The notes under the pieces were generated by a model. It made no database searches. It was given only the letters and a program-made list of their open reading frames with translations, and was not told the DNA's origin. Positions 8,462-15,949 of a stretch of 64,000 nucleotides of DNA are shown in pieces (the stretch's first letter is position 1; the number at the start of each line of letters is the position of its first letter). A program made the position numbers and the translations under genes. The DNA is from DATARN01 sp036264135 (lineage in GTDB: Bacteria; Actinomycetota; Acidimicrobiia; Acidimicrobiales; Palsa-688): positions 40,926 to 104,925 of the forward strand of contig DATARN010000171.1 in assembly GCA_036264135.1 (NCBI GenBank). The letters run 5' to 3'.

Positions 8462-8967
8462 GTTCCAGCTTCGACCTTCCCGCGGTGGACCACCTCACCG
8501 TGGGCGCGGTGGGCGAGCCCGGCCACCGGACCTTCTACCTCCAGGCCCGTCAGGACTCCCAGCTGGTCACCCTCAAAATCGAGAAGCAGCAGGTCCGGGT
8601 GTTGTCCGAGCGCCTCCTGCCGCTGGTACGCGACGTGCTGCCCACCGCCGTGCCCGCCCCCGACCTGGCCGAGCCCGTCCTCGCCGAGTGGCCCATCGGC
8701 GCCCTGCGAGTCCTGGAGGACTCCGCCAGTGGCCAGATCGTCCTCATGGCCGAGGAGATCGTCGAGGTGGACGAGGAGGGGGAGCCGGCGGTCACCGGCG
8801 GTCTGGCCCGCTTCGGCGCCACCCGGGCGCAAATTGCCGCCTTGGCCCGTCGGGGCATGGAGCTGGTCGAGGCGGGCCGGCCGTTGTGCCCGCTGTGCGG
8901 CTTCCCGCTCGACCCCGAGGATCACGCGTGCCCGCGGACGAACGGCAACCGGTCGCCGACACTCTGA
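8458..8967 (+). CDS. DUF3090 family protein
   Basis: A 169-residue actinobacterial protein of unknown function. Recognisable parts are HLTVGAVGEPGHRTFYLQAR near the N-terminus, TLKIEKQQVRVL, and a C-terminal zinc-ribbon-like segment with CPLCGFPLDPEDHACP. It overlaps the upstream phosphatase by 4 bases and the downstream SCO1664-type gene by 40 bases, so the three are almost certainly translated together. The conserved trio suggests a shared pathway, but none has been assigned with certainty. No signal peptide or membrane segment is visible. Confidence 0.85.
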   Translation: MSSSFDLPAVDHLTVGAVGEPGHRTFYLQARQDSQLVTLKIEKQQVRVLSERLLPLVRDVLPTAVPAPDLAEPVLAEWPIGALRVLEDSASGQIVLMAEEIVEVDEEGEPAVTGGLARFGATRAQIAALARRGMELVEAGRPLCPLCGFPLDPEDHACPRTNGNRSPTL

Positions 8968-9647
8968 GCGTCCTCGCCGACGGCGAGGTCGAAATCTTGG
9001 GCCGCATGCCCTGGAGCTCGAACGCCACCTTCCTCGTCAACGTCAGCCTGGGCAGCGCCGAGCTACGGGCCATCTACAAACCCCACCGCGGCGAGCGGGA
9101 GCTGTGGGACTTCCCTGACGGGCTGTACCGGCGCGAGGCGGCCGCCTACCGGCTGGCCGAGGCGCTCGGCTGGCCGCCCATCCCCGAGACCATCGTCCGC
9201 ACCGAGGCCCCCTTCGGCGAGGGGTCGCTGCAGCGCTTCATCGACGCCGACTACGACGAGCACTACTTCACCCTCCTCGAGGAACCCCGTCACCGGCCGG
9301 CCCTGCAGGCCATGGCGGCCTTCGACGTGGTCGCCAACAACGCCGACCGCAAGGGCGGCCACTGTCTGCTCGACCACGACGACCGCATCTGGGGCATCGA
9401 CCACGGCCTGTGCTTCAACGTCGCCCCGAAGCTGCGCACCGTCATCTGGGATTTCGCCGGCGAGGAGATCCCCGCCGCCCTCCGGGAGGACCTGCGGCGC
9501 CTGGCCGTCGCCCCTCCGGCGACGCTGGCGGCCCTGCTGTCGCCCGCCGAGAGGCTGGCGGTGCAGCGGCGGGCGTCGCGGGCGGCCGACCGCGGGGTCT
9601 ATCCCCAGCCCGCCGGCGACCGCCCCTACCCCTGGCCGCTGGTGTAG
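8928..9647 (+). CDS. SCO1664 family protein (kinase-like fold)
   Basis: A 239-residue protein of the SCO1664 family, which resembles the phosphatidylinositol-kinase-like fold. Motifs are LRAIYKPHRGERELWDFPDG (the Lys position), FDVVANNADRKGGHCLLD (catalytic-loop-like NNADR), and IWGIDHGLCFN (DHG, resembling a metal-binding DFG). Family members are thought to phosphorylate an unknown substrate. The GTG at 8928 is chosen because similarity begins right after it; the start lies inside the DUF3090 zinc-ribbon segment. It ends convergently with the oxidase gene, overlapping it by 22 bases. Confidence 0.8.
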   Translation: MPADERQPVADTLSVLADGEVEILGRMPWSSNATFLVNVSLGSAELRAIYKPHRGERELWDFPDGLYRREAAAYRLAEALGWPPIPETIVRTEAPFGEGSLQRFIDADYDEHYFTLLEEPRHRPALQAMAAFDVVANNADRKGGHCLLDHDDRIWGIDHGLCFNVAPKLRTVIWDFAGEEIPAALREDLRRLAVAPPATLAALLSPAERLAVQRRASRAADRGVYPQPAGDRPYPWPLV

Positions 9648-10648
9648 GCGAAGCGCCGTTGCGGGTCGAGGCGGTCCCGCGCCGCCTCCCACTGCCCGAA
9701 CCGGGGGTAGAGGGACCGGAACGGCTCGGGGTCGAGGCCGGGGACCCATTGCCTCCGCCCGTCGAGGCCGGCCACGCCGGCGATGTACACCGAGGGGCGC
9801 CCCTCCGCCGGCGACAACGGGACGTCATCGCCCGCGGTCACGGAGACAACGATGGGAAAATCGGGCCGCTTCCCCGCCGGCCGATTCGCCCCCACCAAGC
9901 TGTGCAGCACCGGGCCGGCGGCCGTTCGCGGCAGCGAGTACTCAATGCCCTGCCGGGCGGCGCCGCCGCCCCGGTTGAACCAGCGGTAGCTCCGGTCGAC
10001 CCGCCTCCCGTCGGCCGGCTCGGCGGTACGGTTGGCGGTCGTCACGCGGGCCTGGCGGCGCCCCGGCCGCCACGTCAGGCGAAAGTGGTCGTTGCCGTCG
10101 GCCAGCGTGTCGAAATCGGCCAGGGCCTCGTCGATGTCGACGGTCGCCGACGTGACGTGGAGATTGAAACCGGGCTGGCAGCGCACCGTCACCGTCGAGA
10201 TCACGCCCACCGCACCGAGGCCCGCCCGGGCGGCGGCGAAGATCTCGGGTTCCTCGGTGGCGGAGCAGCGCACCGCCGCCCCCTGCGGTGTCACCAGCCG
10301 CAAGGCGCTGATCTGGCTGACGAGGCCGCCGAACGCCGCCCCTGTCCCGTGGGCCGCCCAGGACACGGCCCAACCGAGGCGCCGGCTGGCATCCCCGGCC
10401 CCATTTTCCAAACAGAGCCCCCACGCCCCGAGGGCTTCGCCGAGGCGGCGAAGGGAAATGCCCGCCTCGGCCGTGGCCTGGCCGCGGTCACGGTCAACGC
10501 GCAGCAGCCGGCCGTAGCCGCCCAGGTCGATCCCGACCTCATCGCCGTGCGGCCGCTCCAGCGTGACCGGGCGCCCGGCCGCCGCCGCCTGGCGGACGAC
10601 GGCCACCACCTCGGCCTCGGCCCGGGGCCGCTCGACGAGGGGCGGCAA
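9626..10648 (-). CDS. FAD-dependent sugar-lactone-oxidase-like protein
   Basis: A 340-residue member of the VAO/PCMH flavoprotein group, closest in outline to D-arabinono-1,4-lactone or L-gulonolactone oxidases. SWAAHGTGAAFGGL near residue 96 is the conserved HGTG flavin loop, and YPRFGQWEAARDRLDPQRRF near the C-terminus is the ALO-type ending. It is shorter than the roughly 420-450 residues usual for the family, and the N-terminal GHS histidine that often holds FAD covalently is not seen (PHGDEVGID stands there). FAD may be bound non-covalently. It begins 1 base after the etfA stop, so it is probably the third gene of an etfBA transcript. Confidence 0.75.
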   Translation of the reverse strand: MPPLVERPRAEAEVVAVVRQAAAAGRPVTLERPHGDEVGIDLGGYGRLLRVDRDRGQATAEAGISLRRLGEALGAWGLCLENGAGDASRRLGWAVSWAAHGTGAAFGGLVSQISALRLVTPQGAAVRCSATEEPEIFAAARAGLGAVGVISTVTVRCQPGFNLHVTSATVDIDEALADFDTLADGNDHFRLTWRPGRRQARVTTANRTAEPADGRRVDRSYRWFNRGGGAARQGIEYSLPRTAAGPVLHSLVGANRPAGKRPDFPIVVSVTAGDDVPLSPAEGRPSVYIAGVAGLDGRRQWVPGLDPEPFRSLYPRFGQWEAARDRLDPQRRFAYTSGQG

Positions 10649-10649
10649 G

Positions 10650-11624
10650 CTAGCTGCGGGCCTTCAGCGCCTCGACCAGCTTGGGCAGGACCTTCTGGAC
10701 GTCGCCCACGATGCCGAGGTCGGCAATGGAGAAGATGGGCGCCTCGGCATCCTTGTTGATGGCGATGATGTGCTTGGCCCCTTTCATCCCCACCATGTGC
10801 TGGGTCGCCCCGGAGATCCCCGCCGCCAGGTACACCGTCGGCTTGACGGTCTTGCCGGTCTGGCCGACCTGGTAGGCGTAGGGCACCCAGCCGGCGTCGA
10901 CGATCGCCCGGGACGCCCCGGGGGCGCCGTGCAGCAGTCTGGCCAGTTCCTCGATGAGTTGGTAACGGCCCGCCTCGCCCAGGCCCCGCCCACCGGAGAC
11001 GACGACCGCCGCCTCGTCCAGCTTGGGTCCGGTTCGCTCCTCGACGTGACGCTCGGTGATGGTCGCGGTGTCGGCGGCGCCCAGCTCACCGGGCGTGACC
11101 GCGATCACCTCGGGCGTCGTCGCCTCATCGGCCTCCTCGGCGGCGAACGACTTGGACCGGACCACGAAGATCGCCGGGGCGGGTCCAGTGAAGCGGGCGT
11201 TCAGGATCTCGGTGCCGCCGAAGATGGCGTGCTCGGAAACGAGCGCACCGTCGTCGGCGACCAGGTCGACCACGTTGGTCAGCACCGACCGGTCGAGCCG
11301 GGCGGAGAGGCGACCGGCGATGTCGCGCCCGTCATAGGTGGTGGGAATGAGGATGGCATCGGGCGCCCCGTCGCTCTGAACCAGGGCGGCGATGGCTGCG
11401 GCCACGGGCACGCCCGGCAACTTCCCTCCCAGTTCGCCGGCGTGATACACCCGGCGGGCGCCGTACGCCCCGAGCGGCGCCGCGACCGATTGCGGATCGT
11501 CGCCCCAGGTGACGGCCTCGACGGTGTCGGCCAGTTGCCGGGCCTTGGTGAGGAGTTCGAGGCTGGCGGCCAACGGCGCCCCGGCGAAGAACTCGGCGAC
11601 GACCAGGATCCTGTTCAGCGCCAT
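10650..11624 (-). CDS. etfA: Electron transfer flavoprotein alpha subunit
   Basis: A 324-residue ETF alpha subunit. The C-terminal FAD domain is clear: VVVSGGRGLGEAGRYQLIEEL, then PYAYQVGQTGKTVKPTVYLA and ISGATQHMVGMKGAKHIIAI, then the NKDAEAPIFSIADLGIVGD ending. With EtfB it carries electrons from acyl-CoA dehydrogenases to the membrane quinone pool. The ATG start overlaps the etfB stop by 3 bases, so the subunits are coupled. An acyl-CoA dehydrogenase that could feed it lies at 57238-58455. Confidence 0.95.
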   Translation of the reverse strand: MALNRILVVAEFFAGAPLAASLELLTKARQLADTVEAVTWGDDPQSVAAPLGAYGARRVYHAGELGGKLPGVPVAAAIAALVQSDGAPDAILIPTTYDGRDIAGRLSARLDRSVLTNVVDLVADDGALVSEHAIFGGTEILNARFTGPAPAIFVVRSKSFAAEEADEATTPEVIAVTPGELGAADTATITERHVEERTGPKLDEAAVVVSGGRGLGEAGRYQLIEELARLLHGAPGASRAIVDAGWVPYAYQVGQTGKTVKPTVYLAAGISGATQHMVGMKGAKHIIAINKDAEAPIFSIADLGIVGDVQKVLPKLVEALKARS

Positions 11625-12412
11625 CAGATCACCTTCAGCTGCTCGAGGAAGGCCACGATCCGCTCGGCACCGTCGCCCTCGTCCACCACGACCTCGCCCC
11701 CCTTGCGGGCCTCGGCGGGCGCCACGGACACGATCTCCTGGCCGGCGCCGGCCCAGCCGACCTGGTCGGCGGGCACGTCGAGGTCGCCCACCTTGAGCTG
11801 GTCGATGGGCTTCGACTTGGCGGCCATGATGCCCTTGAACGACGGGTAGCGGGGCTCCACCACGCCGGCGGTCACGGTGACCACCGCGGGCAGCGGGCAC
11901 TCGACCTCGTCGTAGCCCGCCTCGGTCTGGCGGTCGACCAGGACCCGGCCGTTCTCGGTGCGGACGCGCTTGGCGAAGGTGATGGACGGCAGCCCCAGGA
12001 GTTCCGCCACCTGGACGGGAAGCGTGCCGGTGTAGCCGTCGGTCGACTCGGTGGCCGCCAGGATGAGATCGGCGCCCACCCGGCCCAGCGCCTTGGCCAG
12101 CACCTTGGCCGTCCCGAGGGCGTCGGCGCCCTGGAGGGTGTCGTCGGTGATCAGAATGGCCTTGGCCGCGCCCATGGCCAGGGCGGTGCGCAGCCCGCTG
12201 ACCTCGGCGTGGGGCGCCATCGACACCAGCGTCACCTCGCCCCCGCCCGCCTGGTCGACCAGCTGAAGGGCCATCTCCACCCCGTACTCGTCGGAGGGGT
12301 CCAGGACCAGTTTGCCGGTCCGGTCCAACGTGTGGCTGGTCGGATCCAGCTTGCCGGGGCTGGCGGGATCGGGAATCTGTTTGACGCACACCGCGATGTT
12401 CATGCCGCTCAC
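11624..12412 (-). CDS. etfB: Electron transfer flavoprotein beta subunit
   Basis: A 262-residue ETF beta subunit that binds AMP and forms the electron-transfer heterodimer with EtfA. Family features are MNIAVCVKQIPDP at the start, NPYDEYGVEMAL-like DPSDEYGVEMALQL, LAATESTDGYTGTLPVQVAE and EVECPLPAVVTVTAG. The first Met at 12412 gives Met-Ser-Gly before the conserved MNIAV, so ATG 12403 is an alternative start. It is first in the etfB-etfA-oxidase transcription unit. A candidate operator lies about 60 bases upstream (12472-12490). Confidence 0.95.
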   Translation of the reverse strand: MSGMNIAVCVKQIPDPASPGKLDPTSHTLDRTGKLVLDPSDEYGVEMALQLVDQAGGGEVTLVSMAPHAEVSGLRTALAMGAAKAILITDDTLQGADALGTAKVLAKALGRVGADLILAATESTDGYTGTLPVQVAELLGLPSITFAKRVRTENGRVLVDRQTEAGYDEVECPLPAVVTVTAGVVEPRYPSFKGIMAAKSKPIDQLKVGDLDVPADQVGWAGAGQEIVSVAPAEARKGGEVVVDEGDGAERIVAFLEQLKVI

Positions 12413-12471
12413 TTTGGCTCTCTTGGGTCGTCGTTTTCGGGGCCGTGCTGCCGGCCGGCGACGTCTCTGCG

Positions 12472-12490
12472 GATACTACCCGTCAGTAAC
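12472..12490. promoter_or_regulatory. Candidate operator upstream of etfB
   Basis: Read on the minus strand this is GTTACTGACGGGTAGTATC, with TACT/AGTA arms centred at 12481. It lies between the divergent etfB and RsbW-like genes. The GTTACT half also forms both arms of the perfect palindrome before the acyl-CoA dehydrogenase gene at 58475-58492. A shared TetR-type regulator of fatty-acid oxidation is inference. Confidence 0.4.
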
Positions 12491-12570
12491 TTATCGGCAA
12501 ACGGGGACCTGGCGGCCCGACGCCGTAGCGGGGCGGTAGCCAGGCGATACGCGATGGTAGGTTGCCACGG

Positions 12571-12996
12571 GTGACGGCGCCCGACGAAGTGAGATTGGCC
12601 GTTCCCGCCATGCCGGAGTTCCTCCGATTTGTGCGGGTTACCGCCGCCGGACTCGGCAGCCGCCTCGGGTTCAGCTATGACCAGGTGGAGGATCTGCGCC
12701 TGGCGATCGACGAACTGTGCTTCACCCTGACGGGAGCGAGCGGGCGGCCGGGGATGGTAAAGGTCCGATTCCTGGTGAACCTGGACTCGCTGGAAGTGCT
12801 GGCCGAGGGCTCGTTCGAGGACGGCCGGGACACGCCCCCCACCTCGGAATGGTCGAAGGTGATCCTGGCGGCGTTGGTGGACGATTACGAGTTGACATCG
12901 GGGGCCCATGGTCCCAAGTTCCGGCTGGTCAAGCGACGCACCCCTGCCGGCGGCGAAGGCGACGGGGCGTCGGTCGCCCCGTCGGGCACTGCATGA
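12571..12996 (+). CDS. RsbW-like anti-sigma factor
   Basis: A 141-residue protein with the outline of a GHKL ATPase of the RsbW type. AMPEFLRFVRVTAAGLGSRLG and DQVEDLRLAIDELCF match the start of the domain, but the N-box asparagine normally following the Glu is missing (ELCFTL), so ATP binding or kinase activity is doubtful. Anti-sigma binding could remain. The stop overlaps the sigma factor start (ATGA), the usual arrangement for an anti-sigma/sigma pair. GTG 12571 is chosen over TTG 12562; neither has a strong ribosome site. Confidence 0.75.
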   Translation: MTAPDEVRLAVPAMPEFLRFVRVTAAGLGSRLGFSYDQVEDLRLAIDELCFTLTGASGRPGMVKVRFLVNLDSLEVLAEGSFEDGRDTPPTSEWSKVILAALVDDYELTSGAHGPKFRLVKRRTPAGGEGDGASVAPSGTA

Positions 12997-13748
12997 CCAC
13001 CGATCCAGTTCAGCGCGAGGAGCTTCGGGTCAAGTTCGTCCAGTTTGCCGTCTCGCACGACCGCGCCCTCCGCGACGAACTGGTCGGCGCCCACATCGGG
13101 CTGGCCGAGTACCTGGCCCGGCGCTTCGCCAACCGGGGCGAGCCGCTCGACGACCTGATCCAGGTCGCCTCGATGGGGTTGGTGAAGGCGGTGGACCGCT
13201 TCGACCCCGAGCGGGGCGTGGAGTTCTCCACCTACGCCACCCATACCATCGTGGGCGAGCTGAAGCGTCATTTCCGTGACAAGGGCTGGGCGGTGCGGGC
13301 CCCCCGGCGCATGCAGGAGCTCTATCTCCGCCTCACCAAGGTGATCGGCGTCCTCGGCCAGACGCTCGGCCACTCGCCGACCATCGCCGAGTTGGCCGCC
13401 GAGGTCCAGGTCTCCGAGGAAGAGGTGCTGGAGGCGCTGGAAGCGGGCCAGGCGTACCGGTTCGCCTCACTGGACGCCCCGAGCGGGGAGGCGGAGTCGC
13501 CCTCCTACGCCACCTACCTGGGCGACGACGACCCGGGGATGGCCGACGCCGAGCGACGGGCCCTGCTGGCCCCGCTGCTCCAGCGGCTGGCGCCGCGCGA
13601 GCAGCTGATCGTCCACCTGCGGTTCTTCCAGGGCATGACCCAGTCGGAGATCGCCAACCACCTCGGCATCAGCCAGATGCATGTGTCCCGCCTGCTGGCC
13701 AAGAGCCTCGGCCACCTCCGGGCGGCGGCGTCCGACGATGAGCCCTGA
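12993..13748 (+). CDS. SigF/SigB-type RNA polymerase sigma factor
   Basis: A 251-residue group 3 sigma-70 factor. Region 2 holds DLIQVASMGLVKAVDRFDP and GVEFSTYATHTIVGELKRHF, with RDKGWAVRAPRRMQEL continuing into region 3 (TIAELAAEVQVSEEEVLEAL). Region 4 is RLAPREQLIVHLRFFQGMTQ followed by the HTH IANHLGISQMHVSRLL. The family directs stress, stationary-phase or developmental genes. It is translationally coupled to the RsbW-like gene. The anti-anti-sigma partner is not adjacent; the STAS-like protein at 46330-46722 is one candidate in the window. Confidence 0.9.
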   Translation: MTTDPVQREELRVKFVQFAVSHDRALRDELVGAHIGLAEYLARRFANRGEPLDDLIQVASMGLVKAVDRFDPERGVEFSTYATHTIVGELKRHFRDKGWAVRAPRRMQELYLRLTKVIGVLGQTLGHSPTIAELAAEVQVSEEEVLEALEAGQAYRFASLDAPSGEAESPSYATYLGDDDPGMADAERRALLAPLLQRLAPREQLIVHLRFFQGMTQSEIANHLGISQMHVSRLLAKSLGHLRAAASDDEP

Positions 13749-13782
13749 ACCGCTCCCCCGCCGCTGAGTCGGGGGCGCTCGG

Positions 13783-14739
13783 GTGCGGCTCCTCCTGCTG
13801 GTCAACGTCGCGGCGTCATCGGTGACGCCACGGATAAAGGTGCAGGTGCAGGAGGCCCTCTCCGCCTCGCATTCCGTCACCGTGGTCGAAACCAGCCGGC
13901 GGGGCCACGCCTCCCGCCTGGCCAAGGGCGCGGTGGCCGACGGGTACGACGTTGTCGTCGTGCTCGGGGGCGACGGCACCCTGAACGAGGCGGCCAACGG
14001 CCTGGCCGGCTCGGCCACCGCCCTCGCCGTGCTGCCCGGGGGCTCGACCAACGTCTTCGCCCGCACCATCGGGTTCACCAATCACCCGGTCAAGGCGGCC
14101 GGCGAGCTGGTGGTGGCGCTACGAGAACCGGCCCGGACCATCCGGCGCATCGGGCTCGGCCAGGCCAACGGCCGCTACTTCGTGTTCCACGCCGGCCTCG
14201 GCTTCGACGCCGCGGTGGTCGAGCAGGTCGAGCGGCGCGGCTCGCTGAAGCGCGTCGCCGGGCACCCGCTCTTCCTGTACGCCGCCGTCGACACCTGGAT
14301 GCGCCACTACGACCGCCACCGGCCCCATTTCGACATCCGCGTCACGTCCGGGTCGGGGCCGCCGTCGGGGCCGGCGCCGGTGATCCGGGATGTGTACTTC
14401 GCCATCTGCTTGAAAACCAACCCGTACACCTTCCTCGGCGAGTTCCCGATCAAGGTGGCGCCCGACGCCGGCCTCGAGCGGGCCTTCACCATCGTCGCCT
14501 TCCAGACGCTGTCTCTGCCGGTCGTGATGGGCGTGCTCGGGGCCGCCATGGCGGGGCGAGGCGGGGCCAGACTGGCCAAAGACGGCAAGGTCGCCTACCT
14601 GAGCGACGTCACCGCCCTGTCGATCAGTGGCCACGGTGCCTTCCCGTTCCAGCTGGACGGCGACTTCCTGGGCGAGATCGACCAGCTGGATCTGTGTTAC
14701 CAGCCCGACCTTCTCAACCTCGTCGTGCCGCCCGCCTGA
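13783..14739 (+). CDS. Diacylglycerol kinase family lipid kinase
   Basis: A 318-residue DgkB/YegS-type lipid kinase. The catalytic-domain motif VVVLGGDGTLNEAANGL lies near residue 65 and LPGGSTNVFARTIG near residue 87; the C-terminal domain includes GLGFDAAVV and ends GDFLGEIDQLDL. The family phosphorylates diacylglycerol or related lipids at the membrane. It begins with GTG 34 bases after the sigma factor gene. A glycerophosphodiesterase gene lies convergently downstream, so the two may belong to lipid turnover, which is inference. Confidence 0.85.
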   Translation: MRLLLLVNVAASSVTPRIKVQVQEALSASHSVTVVETSRRGHASRLAKGAVADGYDVVVVLGGDGTLNEAANGLAGSATALAVLPGGSTNVFARTIGFTNHPVKAAGELVVALREPARTIRRIGLGQANGRYFVFHAGLGFDAAVVEQVERRGSLKRVAGHPLFLYAAVDTWMRHYDRHRPHFDIRVTSGSGPPSGPAPVIRDVYFAICLKTNPYTFLGEFPIKVAPDAGLERAFTIVAFQTLSLPVVMGVLGAAMAGRGGARLAKDGKVAYLSDVTALSISGHGAFPFQLDGDFLGEIDQLDLCYQPDLLNLVVPPA

Positions 14740-14804
14740 GCAGCGGACCAACCCCGGCCGCCTCCGGACCTCGCGGGCGGTCACCTCGCGGCCACCGCCG
14801 GCGG

Positions 14805-15491
14805 TCACATCCGGGACAGCGCCGCCCGGGCGACGTCGGGCACGTTGGTGATGATGGCGTCGACGCCGGCGGCGACGAGCAGGCGGATCCGCTCCGGGTC
14901 GTCAACGGTCCAGGTGGTCACGTCGACCCCGGCGGCGTGGGCGGCAGTGACGAGCGCCGGCGTCACCGCCTCGTGGTGAGGATGCAGCGCTCGGTGGCCA
15001 CGGGCGACGACCGTTTCCAGGGCGTTCGACTGGTCGTACCAGCTCGGCGTCAGCCACCCGGTCACCAGCGCCGGCTCGACGGCGAGAGCGGCGTCGAGGG
15101 CCGAGAGGTCGAAGGACGAGACGACGACCCGACCGGCAATCCCGCGGTCGGCGACGAACCGGGCAACCAGGCGACCAAGGCCGTAGGTCGGGTCGTAGTC
15201 GGCCTCGCCCGGGAGTGCCTTCACCTCGATGTTGACGACCAGATCACCGCAGGCGTCGAGGGCGGCGTCGAGCTGCGGGACCGACGGCGGCAGCTCGGAC
15301 AGGCGCAGCGAAACGATCGGGCCCCGGCCGGGCAGGTCGGCGTCGTGGTGCACGACCAAGACACCGTCGGCCGTACGGCGGACGTCCAGTTCGACGCCAT
15401 CGGCACCCACGCGGTGCGCCTGGCGGAACGACTCGACGGTGTTCTCCGGCGCCGCCCGAGAGGCCCCCCGATGGGCGAGGATCATCACCAC
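14805..15491 (-). CDS. Glycerophosphodiester phosphodiesterase
   Basis: A 228-residue GDPD of normal bacterial length. ILAHRGASRAAPENTVESF supplies the first catalytic His and Glu, GADGVELDVRRTADGVLVV the metal-binding Glu/Asp, and VHHDADL the second catalytic His. NIEVK, VVVSSFD, VDVTTWTVDDPERIR and GVDAIITNVPDVA complete the TIM barrel. It hydrolyses glycerophosphodiesters to glycerol 3-phosphate and an alcohol. No signal peptide is present, so it acts in the cytoplasm. Start alternatives are the first Met or the second, two codons on. Confidence 0.9.
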   Translation of the reverse strand: MVMILAHRGASRAAPENTVESFRQAHRVGADGVELDVRRTADGVLVVHHDADLPGRGPIVSLRLSELPPSVPQLDAALDACGDLVVNIEVKALPGEADYDPTYGLGRLVARFVADRGIAGRVVVSSFDLSALDAALAVEPALVTGWLTPSWYDQSNALETVVARGHRALHPHHEAVTPALVTAAHAAGVDVTTWTVDDPERIRLLVAAGVDAIITNVPDVARAALSRM

Positions 15492-15597
15492 GCCGGAAAT
15501 TTTCCCAGGTTTTTCCCAATTATCCCATTGCGTTCCCCGAAGTGCCCGACTTACACTTCCCTTGCACCGGGAGGGCCAAATCTTAACGGACCACCCT

Positions 15598-15613
15598 TGT
15601 GAACGTTTTCACA
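15598..15613 (+). promoter_or_regulatory. CRP-type palindrome upstream of whiB
   Basis: The sequence is TGTGAACGTTTTCACA, a perfect match to the CRP/FNR consensus TGTGA-N6-TCACA. It lies 35 bases before the GTG start of the WhiB gene, close to where a promoter should be. The M. tuberculosis whiB1 promoter is known to be controlled by the CRP protein, so conserved control is plausible here. Confidence 0.7.
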
Positions 15614-15647
15614 TTCTCGTACCTACCTTTTGTCCGTTGGAGGCGAA

Positions 15648-15938
15648 GTGGCCCTAACCTGGAGCCGCTCCATCGAGTGGGATTTGGAAGACTGGCGGTG
15701 CCGGGCGGCCTGCCGGGACACAGACCCAGACCTCTTCTTTCCGGTGGGCACGACCGGGCCGGCGATCGAACAGATCGACTCGGCGAAGGCGGTGTGTCAG
15801 CAGTGCGAAGCCCAGCTGGCGTGCCTGGAGTTCGCCCTGGCCACCAACCAGGAATCCGGCATCTGGGGCGGCACCTCGGAAGAGGAGCGCCGCAAGCTGC
15901 GTAAGGCCTGGCTGGCTCGCCAGCGCCGCGCCTGCTGA
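15648..15938 (+). CDS. whiB1: WhiB-family iron-sulfur regulator (WhiB1-like)
   Basis: A 96-residue WhiB protein. The cysteines lie in WRCRAACRDTDPDLFFP and CQQCEAQLACLEFAL (the CxxCxxxxxC part), holding a 4Fe-4S cluster. GIWGGTSEEERRKLRK is the family turn followed by the basic DNA-binding helix. WhiB1-type proteins bind the main sigma factor and respond to nitric oxide. GTG 15648 is chosen because GGAGG lies 4 bases upstream; a TTG at 15630 has no such site. The convergent neighbour is a PdtaS-type kinase, the same pairing as Rv3219/Rv3220c in M. tuberculosis, which supports the whiB1 assignment. Confidence 0.85.
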   Translation: MALTWSRSIEWDLEDWRCRAACRDTDPDLFFPVGTTGPAIEQIDSAKAVCQQCEAQLACLEFALATNQESGIWGGTSEEERRKLRKAWLARQRRAC

Positions 15939-15949
15939 TCTCCCCGCCG

